NCBI GenBank assembly: GCA_030442055.1
Contig: JAUJEB010000001.1
Span: forward strand, 2,976,001-3,040,000
Length of the DNA stretch: 64,000 nucleotides
Source: Agaribacillus aureus
GTDB taxonomy: Bacteria; Bacteroidota; Bacteroidia; Cytophagales; Cyclobacteriaceae
Reading direction: 5' to 3'
The translations under genes were made by a program, and so were the position numbers. This document shows, piece after piece, positions 27,653-36,862 of this stretch (its first letter is position 1; each line of letters starts with the position of its first letter). The notes below the pieces were generated by a model. That model was given only the letters and a program-made list of their open reading frames with translations. It searched no databases and had not been told where the DNA came from.

Positions 27653-27838
27653 ATGGGCTTTAACTACTGGGACGGGCTGGGCATGCTCATAGGTGGTTTA
27701 GGATTGGGGCTGGTAGGGTTATGGATTGGCAGGGCGGCCGATGCACTTATGAAGCTGGCCTTTGTCATTATCATTTTATTAATAAATGCTTCTATCAGGC
27801 GGTTTCTATGGGATTTGCTTGTAATGGCACTTGAATAA
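27653..27838 (+). CDS. Small two-helix membrane protein, start uncertain
   Basis: 61 aa from ATG 27653. Glycine-rich helix GMLIGGLGLGLVGLWIG, then LAFVIIILLINASIRRF. The frame stays open upstream for 24 more codons (IEPLLAVIGGFSGAIMGF looks like a further helix) without an ATG, so the gene either uses a rare start or has lost its 5' end. Family not recognised. It may form a unit with the 40-aa protein 27 bp downstream. Confidence 0.45.
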   Translation: MGFNYWDGLGMLIGGLGLGLVGLWIGRAADALMKLAFVIIILLINASIRRFLWDLLVMALE

Positions 27839-27865
27839 TCAATTAAAAATTAAATCAAAATAAAC

Positions 27866-27988
27866 ATGGATAAATACGAAAAAGTAGGCAGGAGAAGATT
27901 CTACAGAAGGAAAAAAGAAAACAAAATTTGGGGCATTATCGCCGTAATCTTTGTGATCATTCTGATCTTTGCCAGTCAATGTTCTTGA
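27866..27988 (+). CDS. 40-aa single-helix membrane protein
   Basis: ATG at 27866 to TGA at 27986. A strongly basic N terminus (GRRRFYRRKKENK) precedes one membrane helix (IWGIIAVIFVIILIFA), giving a cytoplasmic N terminus by the positive-inside rule. No family recognised. The charge pattern and closeness to the previous small gene make it plausible. Confidence 0.5.
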   Translation: MDKYEKVGRRRFYRRKKENKIWGIIAVIFVIILIFASQCS

Positions 27989-28053
27989 GCAAGGATATTG
28001 ACTTTTTCTAATTCTAAAATCTTAACGAAATGAATAACTGTTTTCATAATAAT

Positions 28054-28386
28054 TTATTCTCCAAATCTATCAGAAGGTGAAACTGACCTATATGAAGGAG
28101 ATCCTTGTGTGGTCCTATTTTCAAATCTTTTGTTCCATTCTTCTGCATCAATAACTTTATCTCTAACCTTTACCCCTAAAAATATCCCTTTGTCATTTAC
28201 AACTATTGAAACACCTACAGAAGCTGTTTTTCTTTTACTGTCACCCCATAGGGCCATAAAAGGTCCTTCATTTGGCCCAAAAACAGCCTGGGAAACACCA
28301 ATAAAAATAGAATTGCCTCCTGCATCCGTAACTAAAGCCTCCCCAGCAGGAAAACCATCTCCGCTTAAAGTCCCTGAAATACTCAA
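28054..28386 (-). CDS. Hypothetical protein
   Basis: 110 aa. Rich in Gly and Val with beta-strand character (GNSIFIGVSQAVFGPNEGPFMALWGD, ASVGVSIVVNDKGIFLGVKV); no signal peptide, no motif I recognise. The C-terminal 20 residues are polar and Ser/Arg rich. It lies downstream of the beta-propeller pseudogene on the same strand, separated by that gene's terminator. Confidence 0.5.
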   Translation of the reverse strand: MSISGTLSGDGFPAGEALVTDAGGNSIFIGVSQAVFGPNEGPFMALWGDSKRKTASVGVSIVVNDKGIFLGVKVRDKVIDAEEWNKRFENRTTQGSPSYRSVSPSDRFGE

Positions 28387-28448
28387 AATTTGATCTCATT
28401 TAATTAACCCGGATTGCAAATCCTGCGTCACCACCTTAAAAAATAAAA

Positions 28449-28478
28449 GGGCGTAGTCTCAGACAAAGTCATACGCCC
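28449..28478 (-). terminator. Intrinsic terminator of the beta-propeller pseudogene
   Basis: GGGCGTA and TACGCCC form a 7-bp stem; on the - strand it is followed by TTTTATTTTTT. The pseudogene's stop codon lies inside the hairpin. Confidence 0.75.
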
Positions 28479-30200
28479 AGTTATTTCTTTTTATTGAATA
28501 CTCCCGCTCAGAGGGGGAAACGTCATCCACAACCTCCACGATTACCTCCTGCGCTGCAAAATTGGATGTATTTAATACTACAGTCAATGCCGAACCTGCA
28601 GGTACATTAATGGCGATATTACCACATGTGGATATATCGGGGACAATGGTAGCGGTATACGTCGATCCGCTGCCGGTAAGCTCGCCCACCGTGGCATTGG
28701 AAACGTTGATATCGCTTACCGTAAAGCCCGTGACGGCCATATCGAAGGTAAAGGTAACCTCAAAGGGAGCCCCGGCATTTACTTCAACCGGGGCGAAATA
28801 CCACTTGCGCTTATATTGTACACGCGTACATGGCCTGAATTGAAACCGTTTATATCGTTGAACGGAGCTCCTATGGCCAGCACGCTACCGTCAGCGGACA
28901 GGCTCACGCTACTTCCTAACTCATCGCCCGCCGCCTCGCCATAGATAGCACCGCCCACCTGCCTCCAACCAAGGGGAACGGCATCATCCCTTTTGTACAC
29001 GCGTACATGGCCTGAATTATCACCGTTTACATCATTTAACGGAGCCCCTATGGCCAGCACGCTACCGTCGGACGACAAGCTCACACTACGTCCTGACACA
29101 TCCTCCTCCGCCTCGCCTTCGATAGCACCGCCCACCTGTCTCCAACCAAGGGCAATGGTACCATCCCTTTCATACACGCGTACATGACCTGAATTATCAC
29201 CGTTTCCATCGTTTAACGGAGCCCCTATGGCCAGCACGCTGCCGTCGGACGACAGGCTAACACTACGTCCTGAAACATCGCCCGCCGCCTCGCCGTAGAT
29301 AGCACCACCTATCTGTTCCCACTTAAAGCCGCCAGGGGATAGGGCATCCGCAACTTTTTCATACACCCGTACATAGCCTGAAAAATCACCGTTTCCATCG
29401 TTTAACGGAGCCCCTATGGCCAGCACGCTGCCGTCGGACGACAGGCTAACACTACGTCCTGAAACATCGCCCGTCGTCTCGCCATAGATAGCACTGCCTA
29501 TCTGTTCCCACTTAAAACCGCCCGGGGATAGGGCATCCACAACTTTTTCATACACCTGTACATGGCCTGAAAAATCACCGTTTCCTTCGCTCCACGGAGC
29601 TCCTATGGCCAGCACACTGCCGTCAGAAGACAAGCTCACACTATGTCCTGACCGATCGCCTGCCGCCTCGCCTTTGATAGCATCGCCCACCTGTCTCCAA
29701 CCGAGGTCAGCGGTACCATCCCTTTCATACACACGTACATGACCTGCGAATGGAAAGACCCCAGAGGCCCCTATGGCCAGCACGCTGCCGTCAGAAGACA
29801 GGCTCACACTATATCCTGACAGATCGTTCACCGTCTGGCCATCGATATCACCACCTACCTGTTCCCACTTAAAGCCGCCCGGGGATAGGGCATCCACAAC
29901 TTTTTCATACACCTGTACATGGCCTGAATTATCACCGTTTCCATCATTAAAGGGAGCCCCTATGGCCAGCACGCTACCGTCGGACGACAGGCTCACACTA
30001 TGTCCTAACCAATTGAACGCCGCCTCGCCATCGATGGCACCGCCTATCTGTACCTGGTCACGAACGCCAAAGCTTATTGCACCAAAAAAGATTGCACCAA
30101 AAAAGAATACCCATATGAATTGTAACTGCACTTGTTTTTTCATAGTCTTTGTCTTTTTAGATAGATAAATAGGAGCATGGCTAAAATTGAAGTTTCTCAT
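28459..30200 (-). pseudogene. Frameshifted and truncated T9SS beta-propeller surface protein
   Basis: Two - strand frames join into one gene. The first (28779-30200) has a signal peptide (MKKQVQLQFIWVFFFGAI) and seven propeller repeats of the form VSLSSDGSVLAIGAP...GHVRVYE, then stops after YNISASGISPRLK. The second frame takes up exactly where the intact homologue at 44.0 kb continues: APVEVNAGAPFEVTFTF and FTVSDINVSNATVGE align with its post-propeller Ig-like domain. A 1-nt shift near 28785-28795 separates them. The end has lost the HYR-like repeats and T9SS domain of the homologue, so secretion would fail even if the shift were bypassed. The first frame alone could still yield an exported but unsorted propeller. 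Confidence 0.8.
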
Positions 30201-30480
30201 GATCGTAGCTTCGGTTTTCTCCTCCCGTTGGTCACCTCACCATACGGGAACGATCTCTTTATAATGATACTTACTCCGCTGAGGGTAACAGTGACATGTT
30301 TTCTCGTTGGGTCATTGCTGGGGAATTAAGGACAGAAAGCATTGGCTTTCTGCCCCATTCACCCAACTTTTCAACCGCCTTCATGCACTGGTTAAAAAAA
30401 TAGACAATTGATAATGACAAAGGTAACGAGGAAGGGGTCGAATGGGCTGTGCGAAAATCGTTAAAATCTATGTGAGAAAC
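30201..30480 (-). promoter_or_regulatory. Promoter with paired 21-bp-spaced direct repeat and conserved leader
   Basis: On the - strand: TCACATAG (30475-30468), 13 bp, TCGCACAG (30454-30447), 21 bp, then TACCTTTG (30425-30418), a perfect TAnnTTTG box. Downstream lie the leader hairpins: a TTTTAACC/GGTTGAAAA pair, the hairpin at 30330-30355 (GACAGAAAGC/GCTTTCTGCC), the TTACCCTCAGCGGAG block with short uORF MSLLPSAE, and TCCCGT/ACGGGA followed by GGGAGGAG. This is one of eight such regions in the window. Confidence 0.75.
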
Positions 30481-30570
30481 GTCTAATGAGAAAAGTGACA
30501 TAATGAAAAACGCGAAAATGAAAAAATTGGATTTGAAAATCCTAGAAGTACAACTAAGATTGCTGTGGTC

Positions 30571-30687
30571 GTTAGAATCTTGCTTTGTGTCATCTTTTTA
30601 AATTTTGTTACAATGCAATATTCTGGAAGATCGAAGGTCTGTGGAATGGATCTTTTGGCGCGAAGGAATGGACAATTTTCTCTTCAT
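30571..30687. repeat. Direct repeat, left copy, flanking the orphan AraC gene
   Basis: About 115 bp beginning GTTAGAATCTTGCTTTGTGTC and including AAATTTTGTTACAATGCAAT and GGTCTGTGGAATGGATCTTT matches 31125-31239 in the same orientation with few differences. The right copy encodes the N-terminal 40 residues of the 30684-31241 frame. Confidence 0.8.
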
Positions 30688-31241
30688 CTAGAACCCTTCC
30701 CTTCTGTATTTCGCCTGGATACGCTTTTCACATAAGTAGAAGGGCTCTTACCAAACCGTTTTTTAAATAGCCGGGTAAAACTGGACGCATCTTCAAATCC
30801 TACAGCATATACCACTTCAGAGATCGTTTGATATTGTTGACTTTGCAGTAAAAATACAGCCTCCCGTAACCGAATATCCCGGATAAACCGGCCCGGGGTT
30901 GATCCTGTCATTTTCTTTAAAAAACGGTATAGGCCACTCTTACTCATAGCTACGTGAGTGGCCAGTGAGTCTATCGTAAGATGCTCCGTTAGGTGTTCCC
31001 TGACCATTTTTTCTAACTTCCCAATCAGCTTCTCTTGATAAGTAAGCGGCACGTGCTGCCTTTTAGTAGTGACCAGCGATTTTTGCATAATTTTCTTCTG
31101 TCCCAACGCTAACGTGGTATCGGTAGTTAGAATCTTGCTTTGTATCATCTTCTTAAATTTTGTTACAATGCAATGTTCTGGAAGATCCAAGGTCTGTGGA
31201 ATGGATCTTTGGCACGAAGGCATGGACAATTCTCCTTCCAC
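30684..31241 (-). CDS. Orphan AraC-type output domain (fragment of a hybrid two-component regulator)
   Basis: Up to 185 aa. Residues about 75-175 form an AraC helix-turn-helix pair (HLTIDSLATHVAMSKSGLYRFLKKM, then TISEVVYAVGFEDASSFTRLFKKRFGKSPSTY), about 80% identical by eye to the C terminus of the regulator at 31.3-34.1 kb. The sensor, kinase and receiver parts are absent. The first 40 residues come from the direct-repeat copy at 31125-31239, so a start at Met52 (31088) is more likely. It may be a free DNA-binding domain competing for the same operators, or a relic of a second hybrid regulator. Confidence 0.7.
   Translation of the reverse strand: MEGELSMPSCQRSIPQTLDLPEHCIVTKFKKMIQSKILTTDTTLALGQKKIMQKSLVTTKRQHVPLTYQEKLIGKLEKMVREHLTEHLTIDSLATHVAMSKSGLYRFLKKMTGSTPGRFIRDIRLREAVFLLQSQQYQTISEVVYAVGFEDASSFTRLFKKRFGKSPSTYVKSVSRRNTEGKGSR
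31125..31239. repeat. Direct repeat, right copy
   Basis: Counterpart of 30571-30687; together they bracket about 440 bp of AraC coding sequence. The pair may have arisen by recombination that deleted the rest of a duplicated regulator gene. Confidence 0.8.
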
Positions 31242-31325
31242 CCAATCAGTTCAAATCAATTAATATTATCAAAAATGTAGCACTAGCATCAGTGCAAAAT
31301 AGATACGCCCCCACTTCGCAGTGTT

Positions 31326-34136
31326 TCACTTAGGGATACTTTCCATATAAGTCGAGGGGCACTTACCGAATCGTTTCTTAAATAGCCGGGTAAAACTGGA
31401 CGCATCCTCAAACCCCACAGCATACACCACTTCGGAGATTGTTTTATATTTCTGGCTTTCCAATAAAAAAATGGCTTCCTGTAACCGTATATCTCGGATA
31501 AACTGGCCCGGAGTTAACCCTGTTATTTTCTTCAAAAAACGATTCAAACTACTCTCACTCATCGCTGCGTGGGTAGCCAGTAAGCTAATAGAATAGCTCT
31601 CAGATAAATGTTCCCTCACCATTTTTTCCAACTCCTCTATCAACTTCTCTTCATGGGTAAGTGGCATCTGCTTGTCTATTTCTGTAATGGCCAACGATTC
31701 ATGTGTGGCTTTTTTCCGCTCCGATGTGTTTTTCAGCAGGTTTTGGATGCGTACAATAAGCTCCTCAGCATTAAATGGCTTCACCATATAATCATCTACT
31801 CCCGTCCGATAGGCTGTGAGTTTATCCCGTTCATTGGCATGAGCCGTTAAGGCAATAAACGGAGTAAGCTTATACTTAGGGTCTTCCTTTAGTTTTTTAG
31901 CAAAGGTGAGTCCTCCCATCACCGGCATCATTACATCAGAGATAATCAGGTCAGGAGTACGTTCCTTGATGATTTCCAACGCCTGCTGCCCGTTGATGGC
32001 CTCTACCACCTCGTAGTGATTCCCAAGGAGCTTGCCAATGTATTGCCTCATTTCCGGGTGATCTTCTACAAGCAATATGGAAGGTTTGTCAGATGTTTTA
32101 TTTTTCTCAGATTTTAAAGCCGGCTCATTTGTATGTTCTATTACATAAGATTGGAACGAGGAATAAGAATCCGTTTTCGTGATCAGGCTTTTAGGAAGTG
32201 ACAGCTCAAAAACACTCCCATGATTTTCCAGACTGGACACCGAGATAGACCCTCCGTGAAGTCTGGCCAATTCTTGAGCTAGAGCCAACCCTACACCGGA
32301 TCCACCACTTTGCGGTCGCTGAGCATGGGAAACCTGGTAAAAACGATCAAAAATATAGGGTAAGTCTTGTGCTGGAATCCCTATCCCCGTATCTCTTATT
32401 TTGATATGCACAGAAGCGTTAGGGTCCTGGTCCTGGTCATAGTCCAGATCAACACTTACGACTCCCCCTGGAGGAGTAAATTTTAAAGCATTAGATAGCA
32501 AATTATTGAGAATCGCACTGATCTTAGATCGATCAATACTGACCATTAGACTGGTGTTGTAAGAAAATTTCAATAAGATACTTTTCTGTCTGGCCATGGG
32601 CCGAAAGGAATCCATAATCTGTCTCACCAGCACAGTAAGGTCCTCTGGTTGACAGTCTAACACAAGTTCTCCGGATTCCATACGAGAAACGTCCAGAATC
32701 TCATTGACCCGACTGACCAGGTGTTCACTGTTTTTGTGGACCATTTTCAGCTCAGTCATCATTGAATCCGCCGGGATTCGGCGATTGATCATTTGGCTGA
32801 TCGGTCCCAAAATCAACGTAAGAGGAGTACGCAGCTCATGTGCGATATTGGTAAACCATCGGGTTTTGGCTATTTCAAGGTCCTGGATTTTTTTGACAAA
32901 GCACTTTTTATTCAACAGGTTTCGATAAACAAGTATGGTAATGACCATAATCAACCCCAATAAGCTCAAAGCAAGCACAACATAAATCCGTTGTCTTTTT
33001 ATGCTGCTTTCTGCTATTTCTGCTTCTTTTTTCAACAACTCGTTTTCCTTTTCTATCTGTTCGGTATCAAACTTGGTTTGTGCGCGAGCGATCTGTTCTT
33101 CCCGTTCTTTGGTGAAGATCTTCCTGGAAATGTCAAACATCCGCTGCCCGAAACGAACGGCTGCTTCATAGTCGCCTATGGCCTTATGCGCCTTGTACAA
33201 TATTTCATTTAACTCACGCATGGCATAGAGATCATCCAGTTCCTTACCCCATTCCAGCGACTGGGTGGCATAGGTAATGGCCTGCTGGTAGTTCCCCATC
33301 TTTAGGTAGATATCTGCAATCTGTGTATAGGTTTTAGGATAATAGATCTCATAGCCATAGTATTCGTAGGTCTTAAGCATCTGTAACGCATACCCAAGCG
33401 CTTCGTCAAATTCTCCAAATGCCGTCTTTACGAAGGCAAGGTTGCCATAAACATAGGTTTTGTAAAGCTCGCTGTCGTTAGGGATACTATCCGCATAGTG
33501 CTCCGCCTCCTGAAGAAAAGGTATGGCTTTCTTGAAATTCTCCAGTGCCTGCAGCGAATCTTCTTTTTGAAGAGCGGATCCTAGTTCGGTATAATAGAAA
33601 CCCATTCCATTTTTAGCGCGGTACTTATATATGTAATTATTCAGGCTTTCGGCAAGCTCGCTGAATAGGAGTATATGTTTTTTAGCCGACGCAAAATCAC
33701 CCAACTCTAAATAAATATCGGCTATGTTCCAGTGGGTATCACTGCTGCGCGCTACATGTCCGATCGCTTGATAATTTTGTAGGGCTTCAAGGTGATATAA
33801 AATGGCTGAGTCCGGCTGAGTCCCCCGATGCATATGACCCAATAATTGGTAGCTATTCCCCATTCCAAGAAAGTACGATAATTCAGTAGAAAGATCCAAT
33901 GCCTTATTAGCAAACGTTTTGGCTTGAGCGGACCCCTTCTCAAGATGCCAAAACCCTACCTTAAGCATCGCCTTTACACGGTTCGTATCTTTTTCAGGTT
34001 TATTCACTTCCTGTAAAAGACTATCCAACCGATCGGATCGATGATCGAATCCCTGGCCAAATCCGGAGAAACCACAGAACATCAGTACGTTAACCAAGAT
34101 CAGACACAAAATAAGGCGGACAGATTTTAGGGTCAT
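31326..34136 (-). CDS. Hybrid two-component system regulator (TPR sensor, histidine kinase, receiver, AraC output)
   Basis: 936 aa, a complete hybrid regulator. Signal peptide 1-28; periplasmic TPR repeats about 50-345 (WNIADIYLELGDFASAKKH, YTQIADIYLKMGNYQQAI); coiled coil 345-382; membrane helix about 384-404; HisKA with His433 (FTNIAHELRTPLTL); HATPase with Asn549 and GxG boxes (DTGIGIP, GGSGVGLAL); receiver with phospho-acceptor Asp734 (DLIISDVMMPV) and Lys786; AraC double helix-turn-helix about 835-932. Such proteins sense at the envelope and bind promoter repeats directly. No glycan-utilisation genes are beside it; instead it sits amid surface-protein genes that share a 21-bp-spaced direct repeat, a good fit for an AraC dimer. 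That it binds them is inference. Confidence 0.95.
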   Translation of the reverse strand: MTLKSVRLILCLILVNVLMFCGFSGFGQGFDHRSDRLDSLLQEVNKPEKDTNRVKAMLKVGFWHLEKGSAQAKTFANKALDLSTELSYFLGMGNSYQLLGHMHRGTQPDSAILYHLEALQNYQAIGHVARSSDTHWNIADIYLELGDFASAKKHILLFSELAESLNNYIYKYRAKNGMGFYYTELGSALQKEDSLQALENFKKAIPFLQEAEHYADSIPNDSELYKTYVYGNLAFVKTAFGEFDEALGYALQMLKTYEYYGYEIYYPKTYTQIADIYLKMGNYQQAITYATQSLEWGKELDDLYAMRELNEILYKAHKAIGDYEAAVRFGQRMFDISRKIFTKEREEQIARAQTKFDTEQIEKENELLKKEAEIAESSIKRQRIYVVLALSLLGLIMVITILVYRNLLNKKCFVKKIQDLEIAKTRWFTNIAHELRTPLTLILGPISQMINRRIPADSMMTELKMVHKNSEHLVSRVNEILDVSRMESGELVLDCQPEDLTVLVRQIMDSFRPMARQKSILLKFSYNTSLMVSIDRSKISAILNNLLSNALKFTPPGGVVSVDLDYDQDQDPNASVHIKIRDTGIGIPAQDLPYIFDRFYQVSHAQRPQSGGSGVGLALAQELARLHGGSISVSSLENHGSVFELSLPKSLITKTDSYSSFQSYVIEHTNEPALKSEKNKTSDKPSILLVEDHPEMRQYIGKLLGNHYEVVEAINGQQALEIIKERTPDLIISDVMMPVMGGLTFAKKLKEDPKYKLTPFIALTAHANERDKLTAYRTGVDDYMVKPFNAEELIVRIQNLLKNTSERKKATHESLAITEIDKQMPLTHEEKLIEELEKMVREHLSESYSISLLATHAAMSESSLNRFLKKITGLTPGQFIRDIRLQEAIFLLESQKYKTISEVVYAVGFEDASSFTRLFKKRFGKCPSTYMESIPK

Positions 34137-34573
34137 AGTAAATACATTAACAACTAGTCTCCTAAATTATTTCATATTTTATAATTTCTAACCAAGCTTA
34201 ACCGGCGTTATGCAAAGAATGATGGTTTTGACATATATTTTGACACTTATCACATAGTGGCCTCACCCATTCTATGACGATTTGCCGAAATTATGAAAGT
34301 CAATTCTACGCGATGGTTATGGGATGTACCTTCACAATTGTGCTGGCCCAATCGCTACCATACCTTCTTAAAAAGAGTTAAAGAGTTTCAAAAAAATAGG
34401 CCGAAAAGCAAATACCGATAATGGCAGCTTTAGGATCTTTAAGGCCCATTCCCGATGCGATCAACGATTTTCACAAAAGCAAGCCAGCATATCCCGTAGT
34501 GATCACCAAGAGTTGAATTTCTGATGAATGCAGGGTGCACAGACATAATCGCGAATCATTCATTTGGTCCTTT
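34137..34573. other. Gene-free stretch upstream of the hybrid regulator, with a worn operator copy
   Basis: No gene seen. At 34229-34257, TGACATAT and TCACATAG are spaced 21 bp like the operators elsewhere; 19 bp further lies ACGATTTG, a poor -7 box. This looks like a worn copy of the array promoter, pointing away from the regulator gene, with no surface-protein gene directly behind it. Confidence 0.4.
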
Positions 34574-34631
34574 TCGCATAGACATTAATGTTTTTCACAT
34601 AGATGTTTTACTCCATGCTCCCCATCTTTAC
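34574..34631 (+). promoter_or_regulatory. Direct-repeat operator and degenerate promoter before the DUF285 gene
   Basis: TCGCATAG at 34574-34581 and TCACATAG at 34595-34602 (21 bp spacing). The -7 position 21 bp later reads ATCTTTAC, a weak match to TAnnTTTG, so this promoter may be impaired. The long hairpin leader of the other copies is absent. Confidence 0.6.
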
Positions 34632-34655
34632 TCAGGTCAAAATAGAGATATAGTA

Positions 34656-35693
34656 ATGATAACATTTCATATAACCAAACCTATTTATTTATATGAACGC
34701 GAAAATCGGATTCTGTTGAACGAAACTAACAAGTTAGATGTAGTCCAAAAGAATCAAAACATCCATATCAACAGAGACGACCTTGAAATTGACCATTCAA
34801 AGGCAGGTAACATCCGGGGATCTTTTATCACCACTTGGAAGACAACAGCGTACAACGAAGAAATTACCATCCCTACCAATAGCGGCAGTGGCCCTTACCA
34901 TTACAGCGTGGACTGGGGTGATGGCAGTATAGACAGCGACCTGAGCGGAGACGCTACTCACCGCTATGCATCCCCGGGTATCTACACCGTAACAATTAGA
35001 GGAGTTTTTCCTCATATTTTTTTCAATGGCAGATCCTGGGCAGACAAGATAAGAACCGTGGAACAGTGGGGAGATATCCGGTGGACAAGTATGGAGCGGG
35101 CCTTTGCCGGTTGCAGTAACCTGGAAATCCTCGCAACAGATGCACCCGACCTGTCTGAAGTGACAGATATGTCTTTTATGTTCGAAAGTGCCACTTCATT
35201 CAATCAAAACATAGGCAGCTGGGATGTAAGTAACGTAGCAAACATGTCCGGGATGTTCTGGTATGCGACCTCATTCAATCAAAACATAAATGACTGGGAT
35301 GTAAGCAACGCAATAAATATGTCATTTATGTTCAATGGAGCTTATGCATTCAATGAAGACATCAGTGGCTGGGATGTAAGTAACGCAACAGATATGAAAT
35401 GGATGTTTGCCTTTGCCATTTCATTTAATCAGGATATAGGGGGTTGGAATGTAGGTAAGGTAACAAACATGTCTTTTATGTTCAATGGAGCTTATGCATT
35501 CAATCAGAATATAGGTGATTGGGATGTTAATAGGGTAACAAACATGGAATTTATGTTCCATAGAGCTATTTCATTCAATCAGAAGATTGGCAACTGGGAT
35601 GTAAGTAACGTAACAGATATGAATTGGATGTTCAGTCGTTCAGGCCTGGATTTCCACCAACTATTCAGCGATTCTGGACAGATGGATAAATAA
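34656..35693 (+). CDS. DUF285/BspA-type surface repeat protein, truncated at the 3' end
   Basis: 345 aa from ATG 34656; the frame is open to 34524, but that part lies over the operator, so the later Met is the likelier start. A PKD-like segment (SVDWGDGSIDSDLSGDATHRYASPGIYTVTIRG) precedes six copies of the DUF285 repeat of about 25 residues, with FNQNIGSWDVSNVANMSGMF, FNEDISGWDVSNATDMKWMF and FNQKIGNWDVSNVTDMNWMF. These repeats occur in secreted surface proteins. There is no clear signal peptide and no T9SS domain: the frame ends abruptly (SGLDFHQLFSDSGQMDK), and a decayed sensor gene follows on the other strand. It is probably a broken copy. Confidence 0.6.
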   Translation: MITFHITKPIYLYERENRILLNETNKLDVVQKNQNIHINRDDLEIDHSKAGNIRGSFITTWKTTAYNEEITIPTNSGSGPYHYSVDWGDGSIDSDLSGDATHRYASPGIYTVTIRGVFPHIFFNGRSWADKIRTVEQWGDIRWTSMERAFAGCSNLEILATDAPDLSEVTDMSFMFESATSFNQNIGSWDVSNVANMSGMFWYATSFNQNINDWDVSNAINMSFMFNGAYAFNEDISGWDVSNATDMKWMFAFAISFNQDIGGWNVGKVTNMSFMFNGAYAFNQNIGDWDVNRVTNMEFMFHRAISFNQKIGNWDVSNVTDMNWMFSRSGLDFHQLFSDSGQMDK

Positions 35694-35699
35694 TACCGA

Positions 35700-36180
35700 C
35701 GCTGAGATATTTGGCAGCCGTTGATCTGGAATACCGAACCATGCCTCTGACTGATGCGATTGCCAATGTCCATATCAATGAAAACACTTTCTCTGATAGA
35801 CCGACACCTTGACTTTCAAAAAATACATCAATGGATAGTTTGTTGTTCCTCATCTTGAGATAGATAGCTGCGATCGCCATATAAGAGAAGGGGATAATAA
35901 ACCTCATGGCCTGAGCCTATACCCAAGCGGTAAGACAGTCCAGTAGAAAGTCTCAACGCTTTACGGGCAACCGTTTTCATGGTAGTCCCCCCCAAAGTTC
36001 ACTGTAGAGATAGGGAAATCTCGTCTTTAGCAGCGTTTTTATCCGATATGTATCTCTTTCCGGTTTTCTCAACTCCTGGACGAAGCTGTTCAACCTGCCA
36101 GGCTTCTTCCCGAACCCCGGGAAGCCATAAAAAGACGGGGAAATAGATAGTATAAGACAAAAAATTATAGCGTTGATCAA
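35700..36180 (-). pseudogene. Decayed copy of the hybrid regulator's sensor part
   Basis: On the - strand, 36180-35977 reads FCLILSISPSFYGFPGFGKK and LNSFVQELRKPERDTYRIKT, matching residues 10-55 of the intact regulator. After a frame change, KALRLSTGLSYRLGIGSGHE (about 35965-35905) matches its KALDLSTELSYFLGMGNS, and YMAIAAIYLKMRNNKLSI (about 35885-35830) matches YTQIADIYLKMGNYQQAI. Large parts between are deleted. Below about 35820 the match is doubtful. Confidence 0.8.
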
Positions 36181-36257
36181 CTTGAAATTATTTTGAAATC
36201 ACACAGCTAGCTTCTTGCTTCTTGGTTATGACTTCAAATTATACCTTCTGGAATATT

Positions 36258-36356
36258 TCACACACGTTTTGACTTTTTTCACATATACATGTGTCTTTTA
36301 GCATACTTTTTGACGCTTTTCGCAAATTCCGTTCGCCCCCTCCTTCGCTATTTTTG
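36258..36356 (+). promoter_or_regulatory. Promoter with four tandem half-sites and TAnnTTTG box
   Basis: TCACACAC (36258-36265), TCACATAT (36279-36286), TAGCATAC (36299-36306) and TCGCAAAT (36320-36327) are spaced 21, 20 and 21 bp. The last lies 21 bp before TATTTTTG (36349-36356), a perfect -7 box. It is the only copy with two operator pairs. The GGGAGGCG leader motif with its TCCCGT/ACGGGA stem follows at 36404-36455. Confidence 0.65.
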
Positions 36357-36465
36357 TATTCAAAAGTTTTCGATAACCATGTTTTTTAATGTAAAAAAAA
36401 TGTTCCCGTGCAGTGACCAACGGGAGGCGAAAACCGGAAAGCCTGACGAGAAGGAAAAACCAATT

Positions 36466-36648
36466 ATGCCAAGAAATGAAATCATGATGTATTTATCGAT
36501 CCACAGAGTATTAATAACAGCAGTATCAATTACGGGTATCACCAATGCGAACCTTTTTATCCTCATTGGCTTAGTTACCGGGCTGTATAGCTTATTCTTT
36601 GTCGGACTTCTTTACAACGATATGGATCAGAATCTACGGCTTTTATAG
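36466..36648 (+). CDS. Small membrane protein behind an array-type promoter
   Basis: 60 aa from ATG 36466; the frame is open back to 36289, but that part lies over the promoter and leader. AAGGA 10 nt upstream may help to set the start. Two hydrophobic segments (VLITAVSITGITNANLFILIGLVTGLYSLFFVGLL) and a polar end (YNDMDQNLRLL). No family recognised. It occupies the place of a surface protein in this copy of the promoter. Confidence 0.5.
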   Translation: MPRNEIMMYLSIHRVLITAVSITGITNANLFILIGLVTGLYSLFFVGLLYNDMDQNLRLL

Positions 36649-36707
36649 GTGCTCATTTTAACATACTTCAGCACTTTTTTAGCAGCGTAAATCTTCACAT
36701 TAATATT

Positions 36708-36812
36708 ATGATGGAATTACTACAATTGATAAACATAGGAGTACCCCTTTTTGGACTGGTAAGTACTGCCCGCCGGATCCTACTTATATCTGATCCAAAA
36801 TGGACCGGATAA
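36708..36812 (+). CDS. Short chimeric frame over a deletion junction
   Basis: 34 codons from ATG 36708. The first 20 (MMELLQLINIGVPLFGLVS) could open a small membrane protein; the last 14 are an out-of-frame reading of a T9SS-domain relic that begins at 36766. It probably has no function. Confidence 0.2.
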   Translation: MMELLQLINIGVPLFGLVSTARRILLISDPKWTG

Positions 36813-36843
36813 ATACAAGGGTACCGCAACTATTCTTTTATAA
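36766..36843 (+). pseudogene. 3' relic of a T9SS C-terminal domain
   Basis: In frame it reads LPAGSYLYLIQN, then YKGTATILL and TAA, matching the last 25 residues of the intact surface proteins at 46.6, 51.1 and 58.1 kb at both protein and DNA level. The rest of that gene is deleted; the junction is at about 36765. The PorP/SprF gene follows 19 bp later, so a surface-protein gene once stood directly before it. Confidence 0.85.
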
Positions 36844-36862
36844 CAATTAAATCAGTATTTAG

